Origin: Lutimaribacter salitolerans | Lineage (GTDB): Bacteria > Pseudomonadota > Alphaproteobacteria > Rhodobacterales > Rhodobacteraceae | NCBI RefSeq assembly: GCF_042677865.1 | Contig: NZ_JBHUDD010000059.1 | Location: 186,001 to 250,000 of the forward strand | Direction of reading: 5' to 3' | DNA length: 64,000 bases | Shown: positions 1-7,370 of the stretch, in pieces | How positions within the stretch are numbered: the stretch's first letter is position 1 | Layout: each line of letters starts with the position of its first letter | The notes under the pieces: model-generated | What the model was told of the DNA's origin: nothing | Database searches by the model: none | What the model saw: the letters and a program-made list of their open reading frames with translations, nothing else | Position numbers and translations under genes: made by a program

Positions 1-1
1 G

Positions 2-1153
2 GTGCTGATGGCCGATGCGGCGGCCAAGCATGGCCTGCAGGTGCCGCCGATGCCCGCCGATGCGATAGACCGGATGCTGCTGCGCAATCCCTTTGCCTCG
101 CCGCGCAACCCGGTGGACATCACGGCGCAGGCGATCAACGATTTCGACCTGATCCCCGATTACCTGACCGAGATGATGCGCAGCGGCGACTATGACGCCT
201 ATGTCGGGTTCTTTACCTCGTGGGCGGGGGCGGACCGGCTGGGGCCTTTGATCTTTGATGCGCTGACCCGGGCATTGGACGGGTTCGACAAGCCCTTTGT
301 GATGGTGGGCCTGCTGGGCGACGATCTGGCCGCGCGCTATGACGCGGCGGGCATCCCCAGCTTTGCTGATCCGTCGCGCGCGGTTGCGGTTCTGGGCGCG
401 CTGGCGCGGCTGCGCGCCGGGTTCGACCGATCCGGCGTGGCGGGTATCCTGCCCGACATCGGTGATCCCGCCCTGCCCGCCACGCAGGTGTCCGAGGCGG
501 CGGCCAAGGCGCGGCTGGCCAAGGCCGGTATCCCCTGCCTGCCGGAAGAGGTGGCGCGGGATGCCGACAGCGCGGTTGCGCTTGCGACCGCGATGGGCCT
601 GCCGGTCGCGATGAAGATCCTGTCGCCGGACATCGCGCACAAGACCGACATCGGCGGCGTGGCTCTGGGCCTGAACAGCGCGGATTCGGTGCGTGATGCC
701 GCGCGGCGGATGCTGACCGATATACCAAGGCGGATGCCCGACGCGCATATCGAGGGTGTGCTGATCACCCCGATGGCGGGGGAGGGTGTGGAACTGATTC
801 TAGGCACGCAGCGCGATCCGATCATGGGACCCATGGTGATGATCGGCATGGGCGGTATCCTGGCCGAGGTCGCGCCCGACGTGGTGCTGGCCCGCGCGCC
901 GGTGACGCCCGATCAGGCGCTGGAGATGCTGGGCCGGTTGCGTGCCGCTGCGTTGCTGGACGGGGTGCGGGGCCGCCCGGCGGCGGACAAGGCGGCGGTG
1001 GCCGATGCGATCTCGCGCCTGTCGGTTCTGGCCTTTGCCAACGCCGACCAGATCGAAAGCATCGAGATCAACCCCCTGCTGGCCCGCCCCGACGGGGTTC
1101 TGGCGCTGGACGCGCTGATCGTGCCGCGGGGCCATACCGAGGGCGAGGCATGA
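2..1153 (+). CDS. NDP-forming acyl-CoA synthetase (acetate--CoA ligase family), C-terminal part
   Basis: Partial gene: the frame is open to the left edge, and about 383 residues remain of a family that usually has near 700. The visible part begins inside the succinyl-CoA-ligase-like flavodoxin domains and ends with an ATP-grasp domain. Signs are the conserved stretch with AMKILSPDIAHKTDIGGV near residues 203-220, the glycine-rich GPMVMIGMGGILAEV segment near 277-291, and the terminal IEINPLL motif. Such enzymes interconvert an acyl-CoA and the free acid with ADP/ATP. The stop codon overlaps the next start (ATGA), so it leads the five-gene CoA operon ending at 3672. The substrate cannot be read from sequence. 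The first codon of the feature is not the true start. Confidence 0.85.
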   Translation: MLMADAAAKHGLQVPPMPADAIDRMLLRNPFASPRNPVDITAQAINDFDLIPDYLTEMMRSGDYDAYVGFFTSWAGADRLGPLIFDALTRALDGFDKPFVMVGLLGDDLAARYDAAGIPSFADPSRAVAVLGALARLRAGFDRSGVAGILPDIGDPALPATQVSEAAAKARLAKAGIPCLPEEVARDADSAVALATAMGLPVAMKILSPDIAHKTDIGGVALGLNSADSVRDAARRMLTDIPRRMPDAHIEGVLITPMAGEGVELILGTQRDPIMGPMVMIGMGGILAEVAPDVVLARAPVTPDQALEMLGRLRAAALLDGVRGRPAADKAAVADAISRLSVLAFANADQIESIEINPLLARPDGVLALDALIVPRGHTEGEA

Positions 1154-1542
1154 CTGACAAGATGTGGACATTCGACCGGCTGATCCCCGGTGCCGGTTTC
1201 GGCCCGGTCGTGGTGTCGCTGGATGCGGACCGCGTTGCGGGTTTTGAAGGCGTCTATGGCCCGATTACCGGCGATCTGGCGCCCGACGGGCTGATCGTGG
1301 CCGGGATGATGGAGGCCTATATCCGCGCCATCCAGCCCCGGCCCAAGGGCAATGTGCATGCCGCGCAAAAGCTGGCGTTCACCGGCGCGCAGGCGCGGCT
1401 GGGCGATACGGTGTCCTATACCGTCACCGTGCTGTCGAAAGAACAGAAGAAGGGACGCAACTGGATCATCTTCGCGATCGAGGCCGACGCAAACGGCAAG
1501 GCCCTGATGCGCGGCGACGTGACCGCGATCTGGGCGGCATGA
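1150..1542 (+). CDS. MaoC-like hotdog-fold protein lacking the hydratase motif
   Basis: A 130-residue protein starting at an ATG that overlaps the ligase stop by four bases. Its length and the pattern of a long central helix region followed by beta strands (LGDTVSYTVTVLSKEQKKGR near residues 84-103) suit a single hotdog fold of the MaoC/FAS1-dehydratase kind. I do not see the Asp-x-N-P-x-H / A-H-G-M hydratase signature that the next gene has. It may therefore be a structural partner rather than an active subunit. This is inferred from position and fold-like pattern; I do not recognise the exact family. Confidence 0.6.
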   Translation: MTDKMWTFDRLIPGAGFGPVVVSLDADRVAGFEGVYGPITGDLAPDGLIVAGMMEAYIRAIQPRPKGNVHAAQKLAFTGAQARLGDTVSYTVTVLSKEQKKGRNWIIFAIEADANGKALMRGDVTAIWAA

Positions 1543-1552
1543 GGGGACAAAC

Positions 1553-1954
1553 ATGACTGATTTTCCACCAACCCTGCCGCCGCTGACCCTTGCCACCAAC
1601 CCGGACACGACCCGCGCCTATGCCGCGCTGACACAGGATTGGAATCCGATCCATCTGGAGGCGGAGGCTGCCGCAAAGGCCGGGTTTGACCGGCCCATCG
1701 CGCATGGCACCATGGCGCTGAACCTGGCTGTGCAGGCGGTGGCACAGGGCAGCGACAACGCCTTGCGCATTGCCGATCTGACCATCCGCTTCACCGCGCC
1801 GACATGGGTGGGTCAGACGCTGACCGCGCAGGCAAACCGGCTTGAGGGTGCAGAATACGCGATCAGCGTGACCACCGACGACGGGCGGGTCGTGATGCAG
1901 GGGCAGGCCACGCTGGCCGCGCGCGATACCGAAGGTTCGAGAGGGACGGAATGA
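1553..1954 (+). CDS. MaoC-family enoyl-CoA hydratase/dehydratase
   Basis: A 133-residue single hotdog domain. It carries the R-specific hydratase signature: TQDWNPIH at residues 27-34 (catalytic Asp29 and His34) followed by FDRPIAHGTM at 45-54. Members hydrate trans-2-enoyl-CoA to (R)-3-hydroxyacyl-CoA. It lies 10 bp after the non-catalytic hotdog gene and overlaps the following SDR start by four bases (ATGA), so translation is probably coupled. With the SDR it could form the hydration and oxidation steps of an R-specific beta-oxidation-like module. The acyl chain is unknown. Confidence 0.8.
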   Translation: MTDFPPTLPPLTLATNPDTTRAYAALTQDWNPIHLEAEAAAKAGFDRPIAHGTMALNLAVQAVAQGSDNALRIADLTIRFTAPTWVGQTLTAQANRLEGAEYAISVTTDDGRVVMQGQATLAARDTEGSRGTE

Positions 1955-2865
1955 CAGGGATACTGACAGGCAAGGTGATGCTGGTCACCGGCGCGGGTGG
2001 CGGCATCGGCCGGGACATAGCCCTGGCCGCCGCGCAGGAGGGGGCTGCCGTTGTGGTCAACGATCTGGGTGCCAGCCTGAAGGGCGACCGGAGCGAGGCA
2101 GGCGCGGCGCAAGCCGTGGTGGCCGAGATCGAGGCCATGGGGGGCCGCGCCATCGCCAACACCGGCAGCGTGGCCGACCCGGATGCCGCGCGGGCCATGG
2201 TGGCCGATGCGGTCGATGCCTTTGGCCGGCTGGACGCGGTGGTGAACAACGCGGGCATCCTGCGCGACGGGTTTTTCCACAAGATGAGTTTCGAGGATTT
2301 CGATGCGGTGGTGAAGGTGCACCTTTATGGCACGTTCAACGTCAGCCGCGCTGCGGCGGATCAGTTTCGCGCACAGGAAAGCGGCGCGATGATCCACATG
2401 ACCTCGACCTCGGGGCTGATCGGCAATCTGGCGCAGGCAAACTATTCCGCGGCCAAACTGGGCATCGCGGCCCTGTCGAAATCCATCGCACTGGACCTGC
2501 GGCGCTGGAACGTGACGTCTAACTGCATTGCACCATTTGCATGGAGCCGCATGACATCCTCGATCAAGGTGGACAGCCCCGAACAGGCCAAGCGGGTGAA
2601 AAAGCTGCAAGAGATGAAACCCGCCAAGATCGCGCCGCTGGCGCTGTATCTGGCGTCGGATCGCGCGCGCGACGTGACGGGGCAGATCTTTGCCAGCCGC
2701 AACAACGAGATTTTCGTGCTCAGCCAGCCGCGCCCCGTGCGATCCGTTCACCGCGACGGGGGATGGACGCCGGAAACGGTGGCCGAACACGCCATGCCCG
2801 CCTTGCGCGCGGGATTTGTGCCGCTGGACGTGTCGGCAGACGTGTTCAACTGGGACCCGGTTTAA
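1951..2865 (+). CDS. Short-chain dehydrogenase, MFE-2-like (R)-3-hydroxyacyl-CoA dehydrogenase type
   Basis: A 304-residue SDR. The cofactor loop TGAGGGIG is at 13-20, NDLG at 37-40, NNAG at 99-102, the catalytic serine lies in TSTSG at 151-155, and Tyr165/Lys169 form YxxxK. The NDLG element and the length resemble the dehydrogenase domain of peroxisomal multifunctional enzyme type 2, which oxidises (R)-3-hydroxyacyl-CoA; that match is from memory of the family. The C-terminal 80 residues are longer than in FabG. It sits between the MaoC hydratase (4 bp overlap) and the citrate-synthase-fold gene (12 bp gap holding an AAGGAGG ribosome site). Confidence 0.8.
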   Translation: MTGILTGKVMLVTGAGGGIGRDIALAAAQEGAAVVVNDLGASLKGDRSEAGAAQAVVAEIEAMGGRAIANTGSVADPDAARAMVADAVDAFGRLDAVVNNAGILRDGFFHKMSFEDFDAVVKVHLYGTFNVSRAAADQFRAQESGAMIHMTSTSGLIGNLAQANYSAAKLGIAALSKSIALDLRRWNVTSNCIAPFAWSRMTSSIKVDSPEQAKRVKKLQEMKPAKIAPLALYLASDRARDVTGQIFASRNNEIFVLSQPRPVRSVHRDGGWTPETVAEHAMPALRAGFVPLDVSADVFNWDPV

Positions 2866-2877
2866 GGAGGGACAGAG

Positions 2878-3672
2878 ATGCCCAAACGCAAGGACAAGAT
2901 CACATCCGACATCGGCTGGAGCACGGCGGACAGGATACAGGTGCACGGGCTGGACCTGCCCTCGGAAATCCTCGGCCATGTCAACCTGGGCGACATGGCC
3001 TTCATGCAGGTGACGGGGCGCAAGCCGACGGAACAGGAGTCAGTGGTGTTCAACGCCATAGCCGTGACCTTGGTCGAGCATGGCATCACGCCCTCGGCCA
3101 TGGTGGCGCGTTTGACATACATGGGCGCGCCGGAATCGTTGCAGGCGGCGGTTGCGGCGGGGCTGTGTGGCTTGGGCAGCGTCTTTGTCGGCTCGATGGA
3201 GGGGGCGTCGCGGATGCTTTATGCTGCCTTGCCGCCCGATCAGGCGGGCAAGGGGGCAGATCTGGCCGCGATTGCCAAGCAGACCGTTGCCGACCACCGC
3301 GCAGCCCGGCAGATCGTGTCGGGGCTGGGGCATCCGGTGCACAAGCCCGTTGATCCGCGCACCCCGCGCCTGTTCCAGATTGCCGCCGACAACGGCCTGT
3401 CGCGGGATTACATCGCGCTGATGCAATTGATCCAGCAAGAGGCCGAGTCTGCATCGGGCAAGGTGCTGCCGATCAACGCAACCGGGGCCATTGGCGCGAT
3501 CTGTTGCGAGTTCGGCTTTCCGCAGGAAATCATCCGCGGTTTCGGCGTGATGGCGCGAGCGATCGGCCTTGTCGGGCATATCCTTGAGGAAACCCGCAAC
3601 CCCATCGCGTTCGAGCTGTGGCAAAGGGCCGAAGAGGAAATTCTGGAAACCAGCGGGCCCGGGTCGCAGTAG
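2878..3672 (+). CDS. Citryl-CoA lyase / citrate synthase superfamily protein with altered catalytic triad
   Basis: A 264-residue protein resembling the C-terminal, citrate-synthase-like half of ATP-citrate lyase and citryl-CoA lyases. The block GLGHPVHKPVDPRTPRL at 149-165 matches the citrate synthase GFGHxVYK-DPR region and keeps its histidine (His152). The other two triad positions differ: the HGGAN segment is SMEGAS at 106-111, with Met107 at the histidine position, and the NVD segment is NAT at 200-202, with Thr202 at the aspartate position. The surrounding sequence is intact, so the gene looks functional but may catalyse different chemistry. It is last in the CoA operon. A strong AAGGAGG ribosome site precedes the ATG. 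Confidence 0.75.
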   Translation: MPKRKDKITSDIGWSTADRIQVHGLDLPSEILGHVNLGDMAFMQVTGRKPTEQESVVFNAIAVTLVEHGITPSAMVARLTYMGAPESLQAAVAAGLCGLGSVFVGSMEGASRMLYAALPPDQAGKGADLAAIAKQTVADHRAARQIVSGLGHPVHKPVDPRTPRLFQIAADNGLSRDYIALMQLIQQEAESASGKVLPINATGAIGAICCEFGFPQEIIRGFGVMARAIGLVGHILEETRNPIAFELWQRAEEEILETSGPGSQ

Positions 3673-3681
3673 CAGGCGGGT

Positions 3682-4275
3682 TTACCAGACCCGCTCCCAC
3701 AACTGGAACACGGCGGTTCCCATCGCGCCGATAAAGGCAAAGCCCAGCACCACGAACAACCCGTCGCGCGTTACCAGCCCGATGGCCAGCAGCGAAACGG
3801 CCGTTGCGCCGATGGATGTGACCATGGGCAGGGGTTCCAGCAGCGGCCAGGGCAGGGCGGTGGCAATGATCGTCAGAACGATCAGCCATTTGATCGGGCG
3901 ACGCGTCAGCAGTGACAGTCGCGCCTTGGTGCGCCGGTCGATCCAGCCCATCGGGCCGTGCAGAAATTCAATCGCCCTCTCAAGCTTGCTGCGCTGCACT
4001 TGCCGATTCAGCACAAAGGCCGGGAGCCACAGGTGATCGCGCCCCACCAGGTATTGCGAGGCAACCCCGACGATGACCAGCATGCCTGTCGAGGGCAGAC
4101 CCGGAATGGCGGATATGGGCGAGACAAGAACAAGCGCGGTCAGCAGGATCACCGTGGTGAATGACCTGTCCCCGACATGGCTCAGGATCGTGCGCAGCGA
4201 GACAAAGTCGTCGTCGTCGTCGGGGCGCAGCATCCGCAGCATGCCTTGAAGCGAGTCGGGGCCTTGGGGTGACAT
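3682..4275 (-). CDS. ExoD-family exopolysaccharide synthesis membrane protein
   Basis: A 197-residue membrane protein. The soluble N-terminus (DSLQGMLRMLRPDDDDDFVS) is followed by hydrophobic stretches near 38-75 and 130-190 with ISAIPGLPSTGM in the first, typical of ExoD (Rhizobium exopolysaccharide synthesis, DUF-type family of unknown biochemistry). I chose the ATG at 4275, which shares one base with the upstream epimerase stop (TGATG); a GTG one codon earlier is the alternative. It is probably co-transcribed with the epimerase. It converges on the citrate-synthase-fold gene with only a 9 bp gap. Confidence 0.8.
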   Translation of the reverse strand: MSPQGPDSLQGMLRMLRPDDDDDFVSLRTILSHVGDRSFTTVILLTALVLVSPISAIPGLPSTGMLVIVGVASQYLVGRDHLWLPAFVLNRQVQRSKLERAIEFLHGPMGWIDRRTKARLSLLTRRPIKWLIVLTIIATALPWPLLEPLPMVTSIGATAVSLLAIGLVTRDGLFVVLGFAFIGAMGTAVFQLWERVW

Positions 4276-5129
4276 CACACCTCTGCTTTCAGGATTGCAC
4301 GCAGCCCCTCGCGGTAGCTGGGGTAGAGAAGGGTCACGCCCAGATCCTGCTTGATCCGGTCGTTCGAGACGCGTTTGGATTCGGAATAGAAACTGCGCGC
4401 CATGGGCGACAGATCTGCGTTGTTGAAATCGACCGCCGGGGGCAGCGGCAGGTCCAGAAGGTCGGCGGCATGGGCGATCACATCCTGTGGCGGGGCGGGA
4501 TCATCATCGCAGACGTTGTAGACGGCACCGGGATCGGGGCGCGCGATCGAGGCGGCCAGCACTTGCGCGATATCCTCGACATGGGTGCGCGAAAACACCT
4601 GACCGGGTTTGATGATGCGCTGCGCTGTGCCTTGCCGGACCTTTTCGAACGGCCCGCGCCCGGGGCCATAGATGCCCGCCAGCCGGAAGATGTGCAAAGG
4701 CAGGCCCGGGATGGCGGCCCACGCGCGTTCTGCATCGACGCGGGCCTGCCCGCGGCGGGTGCCGGGGGTCAGCGGGGATGATTCGTCGACCCAGCCGCCC
4801 TGGCGGTCGCCATAGACGCCGGTGGTGGACAGATACCCCACCCAAGCGATTTGCGGCGCGGCCGCGGTGATCGCCGCGCGATATTCCGCCAGTACCGGAT
4901 CACCGTCCGCATCGGGCGAAACCGATGACAGCAGGTGTGTCGCCTGCGCCAGTGCGGATGGGATGTCATCGTGCCCCCAAAGCAGCGGATGCACGCCCTG
5001 ATCCTTCAGGGCCTTGATTTTTCCGGGATTTCGCGTGGTGCCATACACGCGCCATCCTTCGGCCAGAAGCCTGTGCGCAAGCGCCTGCGCCGAATATCCG
5101 TGACCGAACGAGAACAAGGTTTTTTCCAT
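4275..5129 (-). CDS. NAD(P)-dependent epimerase/dehydratase-like protein (YeeZ type)
   Basis: A 284-residue Rossmann-fold protein of the extended SDR group. It starts with a nucleotide-binding segment SFGHGYSAQALA near residues 6-17 and has a YLSTTGVYGDRQGGW block near 98-112 that matches the active-site region of epimerases, plus IFRLAGIYGPGRGPF near 146-160. The length and overall pattern are those of the YeeZ/NAD-dependent epimerase proteins, whose substrate is not established. Its stop overlaps the start of exoD. The gene runs away from paaA, leaving a 106 bp divergent control region. Confidence 0.75.
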   Translation of the reverse strand: MEKTLFSFGHGYSAQALAHRLLAEGWRVYGTTRNPGKIKALKDQGVHPLLWGHDDIPSALAQATHLLSSVSPDADGDPVLAEYRAAITAAAPQIAWVGYLSTTGVYGDRQGGWVDESSPLTPGTRRGQARVDAERAWAAIPGLPLHIFRLAGIYGPGRGPFEKVRQGTAQRIIKPGQVFSRTHVEDIAQVLAASIARPDPGAVYNVCDDDPAPPQDVIAHAADLLDLPLPPAVDFNNADLSPMARSFYSESKRVSNDRIKQDLGVTLLYPSYREGLRAILKAEV

Positions 5130-5166
5130 GGCTCCTAGATGGGTCAGGCCCGGCCCGGGCGCAAGT

Positions 5167-5202
5167 GTTACAAAAAACGCTTTGAGAGATCGGTTTTGTA
5201 AC
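5167..5202. promoter_or_regulatory. Perfect 9-bp inverted repeat, candidate operator of the paa operon
   Basis: GTTACAAAA at 5167-5175 and TTTTGTAAC at 5194-5202 are exact reverse complements separated by 18 bases. The right arm lies inside the spacer of the predicted paaA promoter and the left arm just upstream of its -35, so a bound repressor would block RNA polymerase. TetR-family PaaR or GntR-family PaaX regulators control paa genes in other bacteria. No regulator gene is present in this window, so the binding protein is inferred only. Confidence 0.6.
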
Positions 5203-5209
5203 TTATAAC
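5182..5209 (+). promoter_or_regulatory. Predicted sigma-70 promoter of paaABCDE
   Basis: A -35 TTGAGA at 5182-5187 (5 of 6 to TTGACA), a 16-base spacer and a -10 TATAAC at 5204-5209 (5 of 6 to TATAAT). The expected start of transcription is near 5216, giving a short leader that ends in a strong AGGAGG ribosome site (5222-5227) before the paaA ATG at 5236. It overlaps the inverted repeat at 5167-5202. Confidence 0.65.
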
Positions 5210-5235
5210 ATGTTCAGCGACAGGAGGAGCCACCC

Positions 5236-6219
5236 ATGTATAGCCAAGGTCTGATCGGTGCGGATGGCAGCACCACGGAAACGCCGGAATTTCTGGAGAG
5301 GTTTCAGCGGCGCATTGATGCCGAGGAAAAGATCGAACCGAACGATGCGATGCCCGAGGGCTACCGCCGCACACTGGTCCGCCAGATCGGCCAGCACGCC
5401 CATTCGGAAATCGTGGGGATGCTGCCCGAGGGCAACTGGATCACCCGCGCGCCCAGCCTGCGGCGCAAGGCGGCCCTGCTGGCCAAGGTGCAGGACGAGG
5501 GCGGGCATGGCCTGTACCTGTATGCCGCCGCCGAAACGCTGGGCGTGAGCCGCGAGCAGATGACCGAGGAATTGCTGTCGGGCAAGGCCAAGTATTCGAG
5601 CATCTTCAACTATCCCACGCTGACCTGGGCCGACATCGGCGTGATCGGCTGGCTGGTCGATGGCGCGGCGATCATGAACCAGATCCCGCTGTGCCGGTGC
5701 TCGTTCGGCCCCTATGCCCGCGCGATGATCCGCGTGTGCAAGGAAGAGAGCTTTCACCAGCGGCAGGGATACGAGATCGTCATGACGCTGGCGCAGGGCA
5801 CCCCTGCGCAAAAGGCGATGGCGCAGGACGCGCTGAACCGCTGGTGGTGGCCGTCGATCATGATGTTCGGCCCGCATGACGCCGACAGCGAGCACAGCGA
5901 TCAAAGCATGGCTTGGAAGATCAAGCGGTTCACCAATGACGAGCTGCGCCAGAAGTTCATTGACGCCACCGTGCCGCAGGCCGAATATCTGGACCTGACG
6001 CTGCCCGATCCCGATCTGAAATGGAACGAGGACAAGGGCGGATACGATCACGGCCCGATCGACTGGGACGAGTTCTGGCGCGTGGTCAAGGGGCATGGCC
6101 CGATGGCAAAGGACCGGATCAAGGATCGCAAGGCCGCTTGGGACAAGGGCGCGTGGGTGCGCGAGGCTGCCTTGGCCCATGCCGAGAAGCGCTGCGCGCG
6201 CAAGATCGCGGCAGAGTAG
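5236..6219 (+). CDS. paaA: 1,2-phenylacetyl-CoA epoxidase subunit PaaA (catalytic di-iron oxygenase)
   Basis: A 327-residue protein and the catalytic subunit of the phenylacetyl-CoA epoxidase complex, which converts phenylacetyl-CoA to ring-1,2-epoxyphenylacetyl-CoA in the cytoplasm. Di-iron ligand motifs are visible: EGGH at 88-91 and EESFH at 170-174, with the Trp-rich LNRWWWPSIMMFGP block near 199-212. Length matches the family. It is first in a compact operon with paaB, paaC, paaD and paaE, behind the promoter and inverted repeat at 5167-5209. Downstream paa genes for ring opening and the phenylacetate-CoA ligase paaK are not in this window. Confidence 0.95.
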   Translation: MYSQGLIGADGSTTETPEFLERFQRRIDAEEKIEPNDAMPEGYRRTLVRQIGQHAHSEIVGMLPEGNWITRAPSLRRKAALLAKVQDEGGHGLYLYAAAETLGVSREQMTEELLSGKAKYSSIFNYPTLTWADIGVIGWLVDGAAIMNQIPLCRCSFGPYARAMIRVCKEESFHQRQGYEIVMTLAQGTPAQKAMAQDALNRWWWPSIMMFGPHDADSEHSDQSMAWKIKRFTNDELRQKFIDATVPQAEYLDLTLPDPDLKWNEDKGGYDHGPIDWDEFWRVVKGHGPMAKDRIKDRKAAWDKGAWVREAALAHAEKRCARKIAAE

Positions 6220-6280
6220 GCGGGACGACGGGACGGCGCTCGCGGGCTATGCCCGCATCGCCCCGCCCGCCATCCCGCAG

Positions 6281-6326
6281 TTCGGGGCGCTGCCCCGGAC
6301 CCCGGAGTTTATTCAGCAAGATGAAG
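6281..6326 (+). repeat. Dispersed intergenic repeat, copy A (paaA-paaB gap)
   Basis: A GC hairpin (GGGGC 6284-6288, GCCCC 6292-6296) is followed by CCGGAGTTTATT and AAGATGAA (6319-6326). The same arrangement, inverted, occurs after paaE at 8908-8951, and a degenerate version lies between ybaB and recR. The block makes the paaA-paaB gap (117 bp) unusually long for this operon. Abundant intergenic elements of this look are common in Rhodobacterales genomes, from general knowledge. Confidence 0.5.
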
Positions 6327-6336
6327 GAATGAGGCC

Positions 6337-6621
6337 ATGACGCATACCACGCCTCTTTGGGAAGTGTTCATCCGGCCCCGCAACGGGCTGGCGCACAAGC
6401 ATGTCGGCAGCATCCATGCCGCCGATGACGTGCTGGCGCTTCAGGCCGCGCGGGATGTCTATACCCGGCGCGGCGAGGGCACCTCGATCTGGGTCGTCCG
6501 CTCGACCGAGATCGTGGCGAGCGACCCCGATCAGGCGGCCGAGAATTTCGAGCCGACCGCCGACAAGATCTATCGCCACCCGACCTTTTACGAAATCCCT
6601 GATGATGTGGGGCATATGTGA
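6337..6621 (+). CDS. paaB: 1,2-phenylacetyl-CoA epoxidase subunit PaaB
   Basis: A 94-residue small subunit. PaaB is needed for the active epoxidase and is thought to organise the PaaA/PaaC assembly. The start TPLWEVFIRPRNGLAHKHVG (residues 4-23) and the internal HAADDVLALQAARDVYTRRGE-like pattern are characteristic. It follows paaA after a 117 bp gap holding a repeat element. Its TGA shares one base with the paaC ATG, so paaC is probably translationally coupled. Confidence 0.95.
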   Translation: MTHTTPLWEVFIRPRNGLAHKHVGSIHAADDVLALQAARDVYTRRGEGTSIWVVRSTEIVASDPDQAAENFEPTADKIYRHPTFYEIPDDVGHM

Positions 6622-7370
6622 TGGCGGTCTGGCAGGCGATACTGGAACTGGCCGATGACCACCTGGTGCTGGGGCACCGGATCAGCGAATGGTGCGGCCA
6701 TGCGCCCATGCTGGAAGAGGATCTGGCCCTGCCCAACATGGCGCTGGATCTGATTGGCAGCGCGCGTGTGCTGTATGATCATGCAGGCAAGCTGGAAGGG
6801 GCGGGCCGGTCCGAGGACGACCTGGCCTATCTGCGGGGCGAGCGCGAGTATCGCAACTGCCTGCTGGTCGAGAGGCCGAACGAGGATTTTGCCCATACCA
6901 TGCTGCGCAGCCTGTATTTTGCGGCGTTCATGCGGCCCTATTGGTTGAAGACGCTGGAGATCAGCAGTGACGAGACGCTGCGCGGTGTCGCGGGCAAGGC
7001 CGAAAAGGAAATGGCCTATCACATCCGTCATGCGGGTGAGTGGGTGATCCGGCTGGGCGACGGGACCGAGCAAAGCGCCGACCGGATGCGCGAGGCGGTG
7101 GCCTCGTTGCACATCTACGTGGATGAGCTGTTTGAAAGCTCGGACGTGGCGGCAGAGGCCGAGACGGCAGGCGTGCTGCCGGTGCGCGGCGACCTGCGCG
7201 CGGCGTTTGATGCCACGATTGCTCAGATCTTTGCCGAGGCATTGCTGGAGGTGCCGCAGGTGCCCTATCCGCAGACCGGAGGGCGTGCCGGCTTGCATGG
7301 CGAGGGGCTGGGCCATCTGCTGGCCGAGATGCAATCGGTGCATCGCGCCCATCCGGGGGCCACATGGTGA
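6621..7370 (+). CDS. paaC: 1,2-phenylacetyl-CoA epoxidase subunit PaaC
   Basis: A 249-residue ferritin-like subunit that pairs with PaaA and structurally supports the di-iron enzyme. It has the LADDHLVLGHRISEWCGHAP start (residues 10-29), the LALPNMALDLIGSAR helix near 36-50 and the EKEMAYHIRHAGEW segment near 126-139. I chose the ATG that shares a base with the paaB stop; a GTG one codon earlier is possible. The 3' end overlaps paaD by seven bases. Confidence 0.95.
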   Translation: MAVWQAILELADDHLVLGHRISEWCGHAPMLEEDLALPNMALDLIGSARVLYDHAGKLEGAGRSEDDLAYLRGEREYRNCLLVERPNEDFAHTMLRSLYFAAFMRPYWLKTLEISSDETLRGVAGKAEKEMAYHIRHAGEWVIRLGDGTEQSADRMREAVASLHIYVDELFESSDVAAEAETAGVLPVRGDLRAAFDATIAQIFAEALLEVPQVPYPQTGGRAGLHGEGLGHLLAEMQSVHRAHPGATW

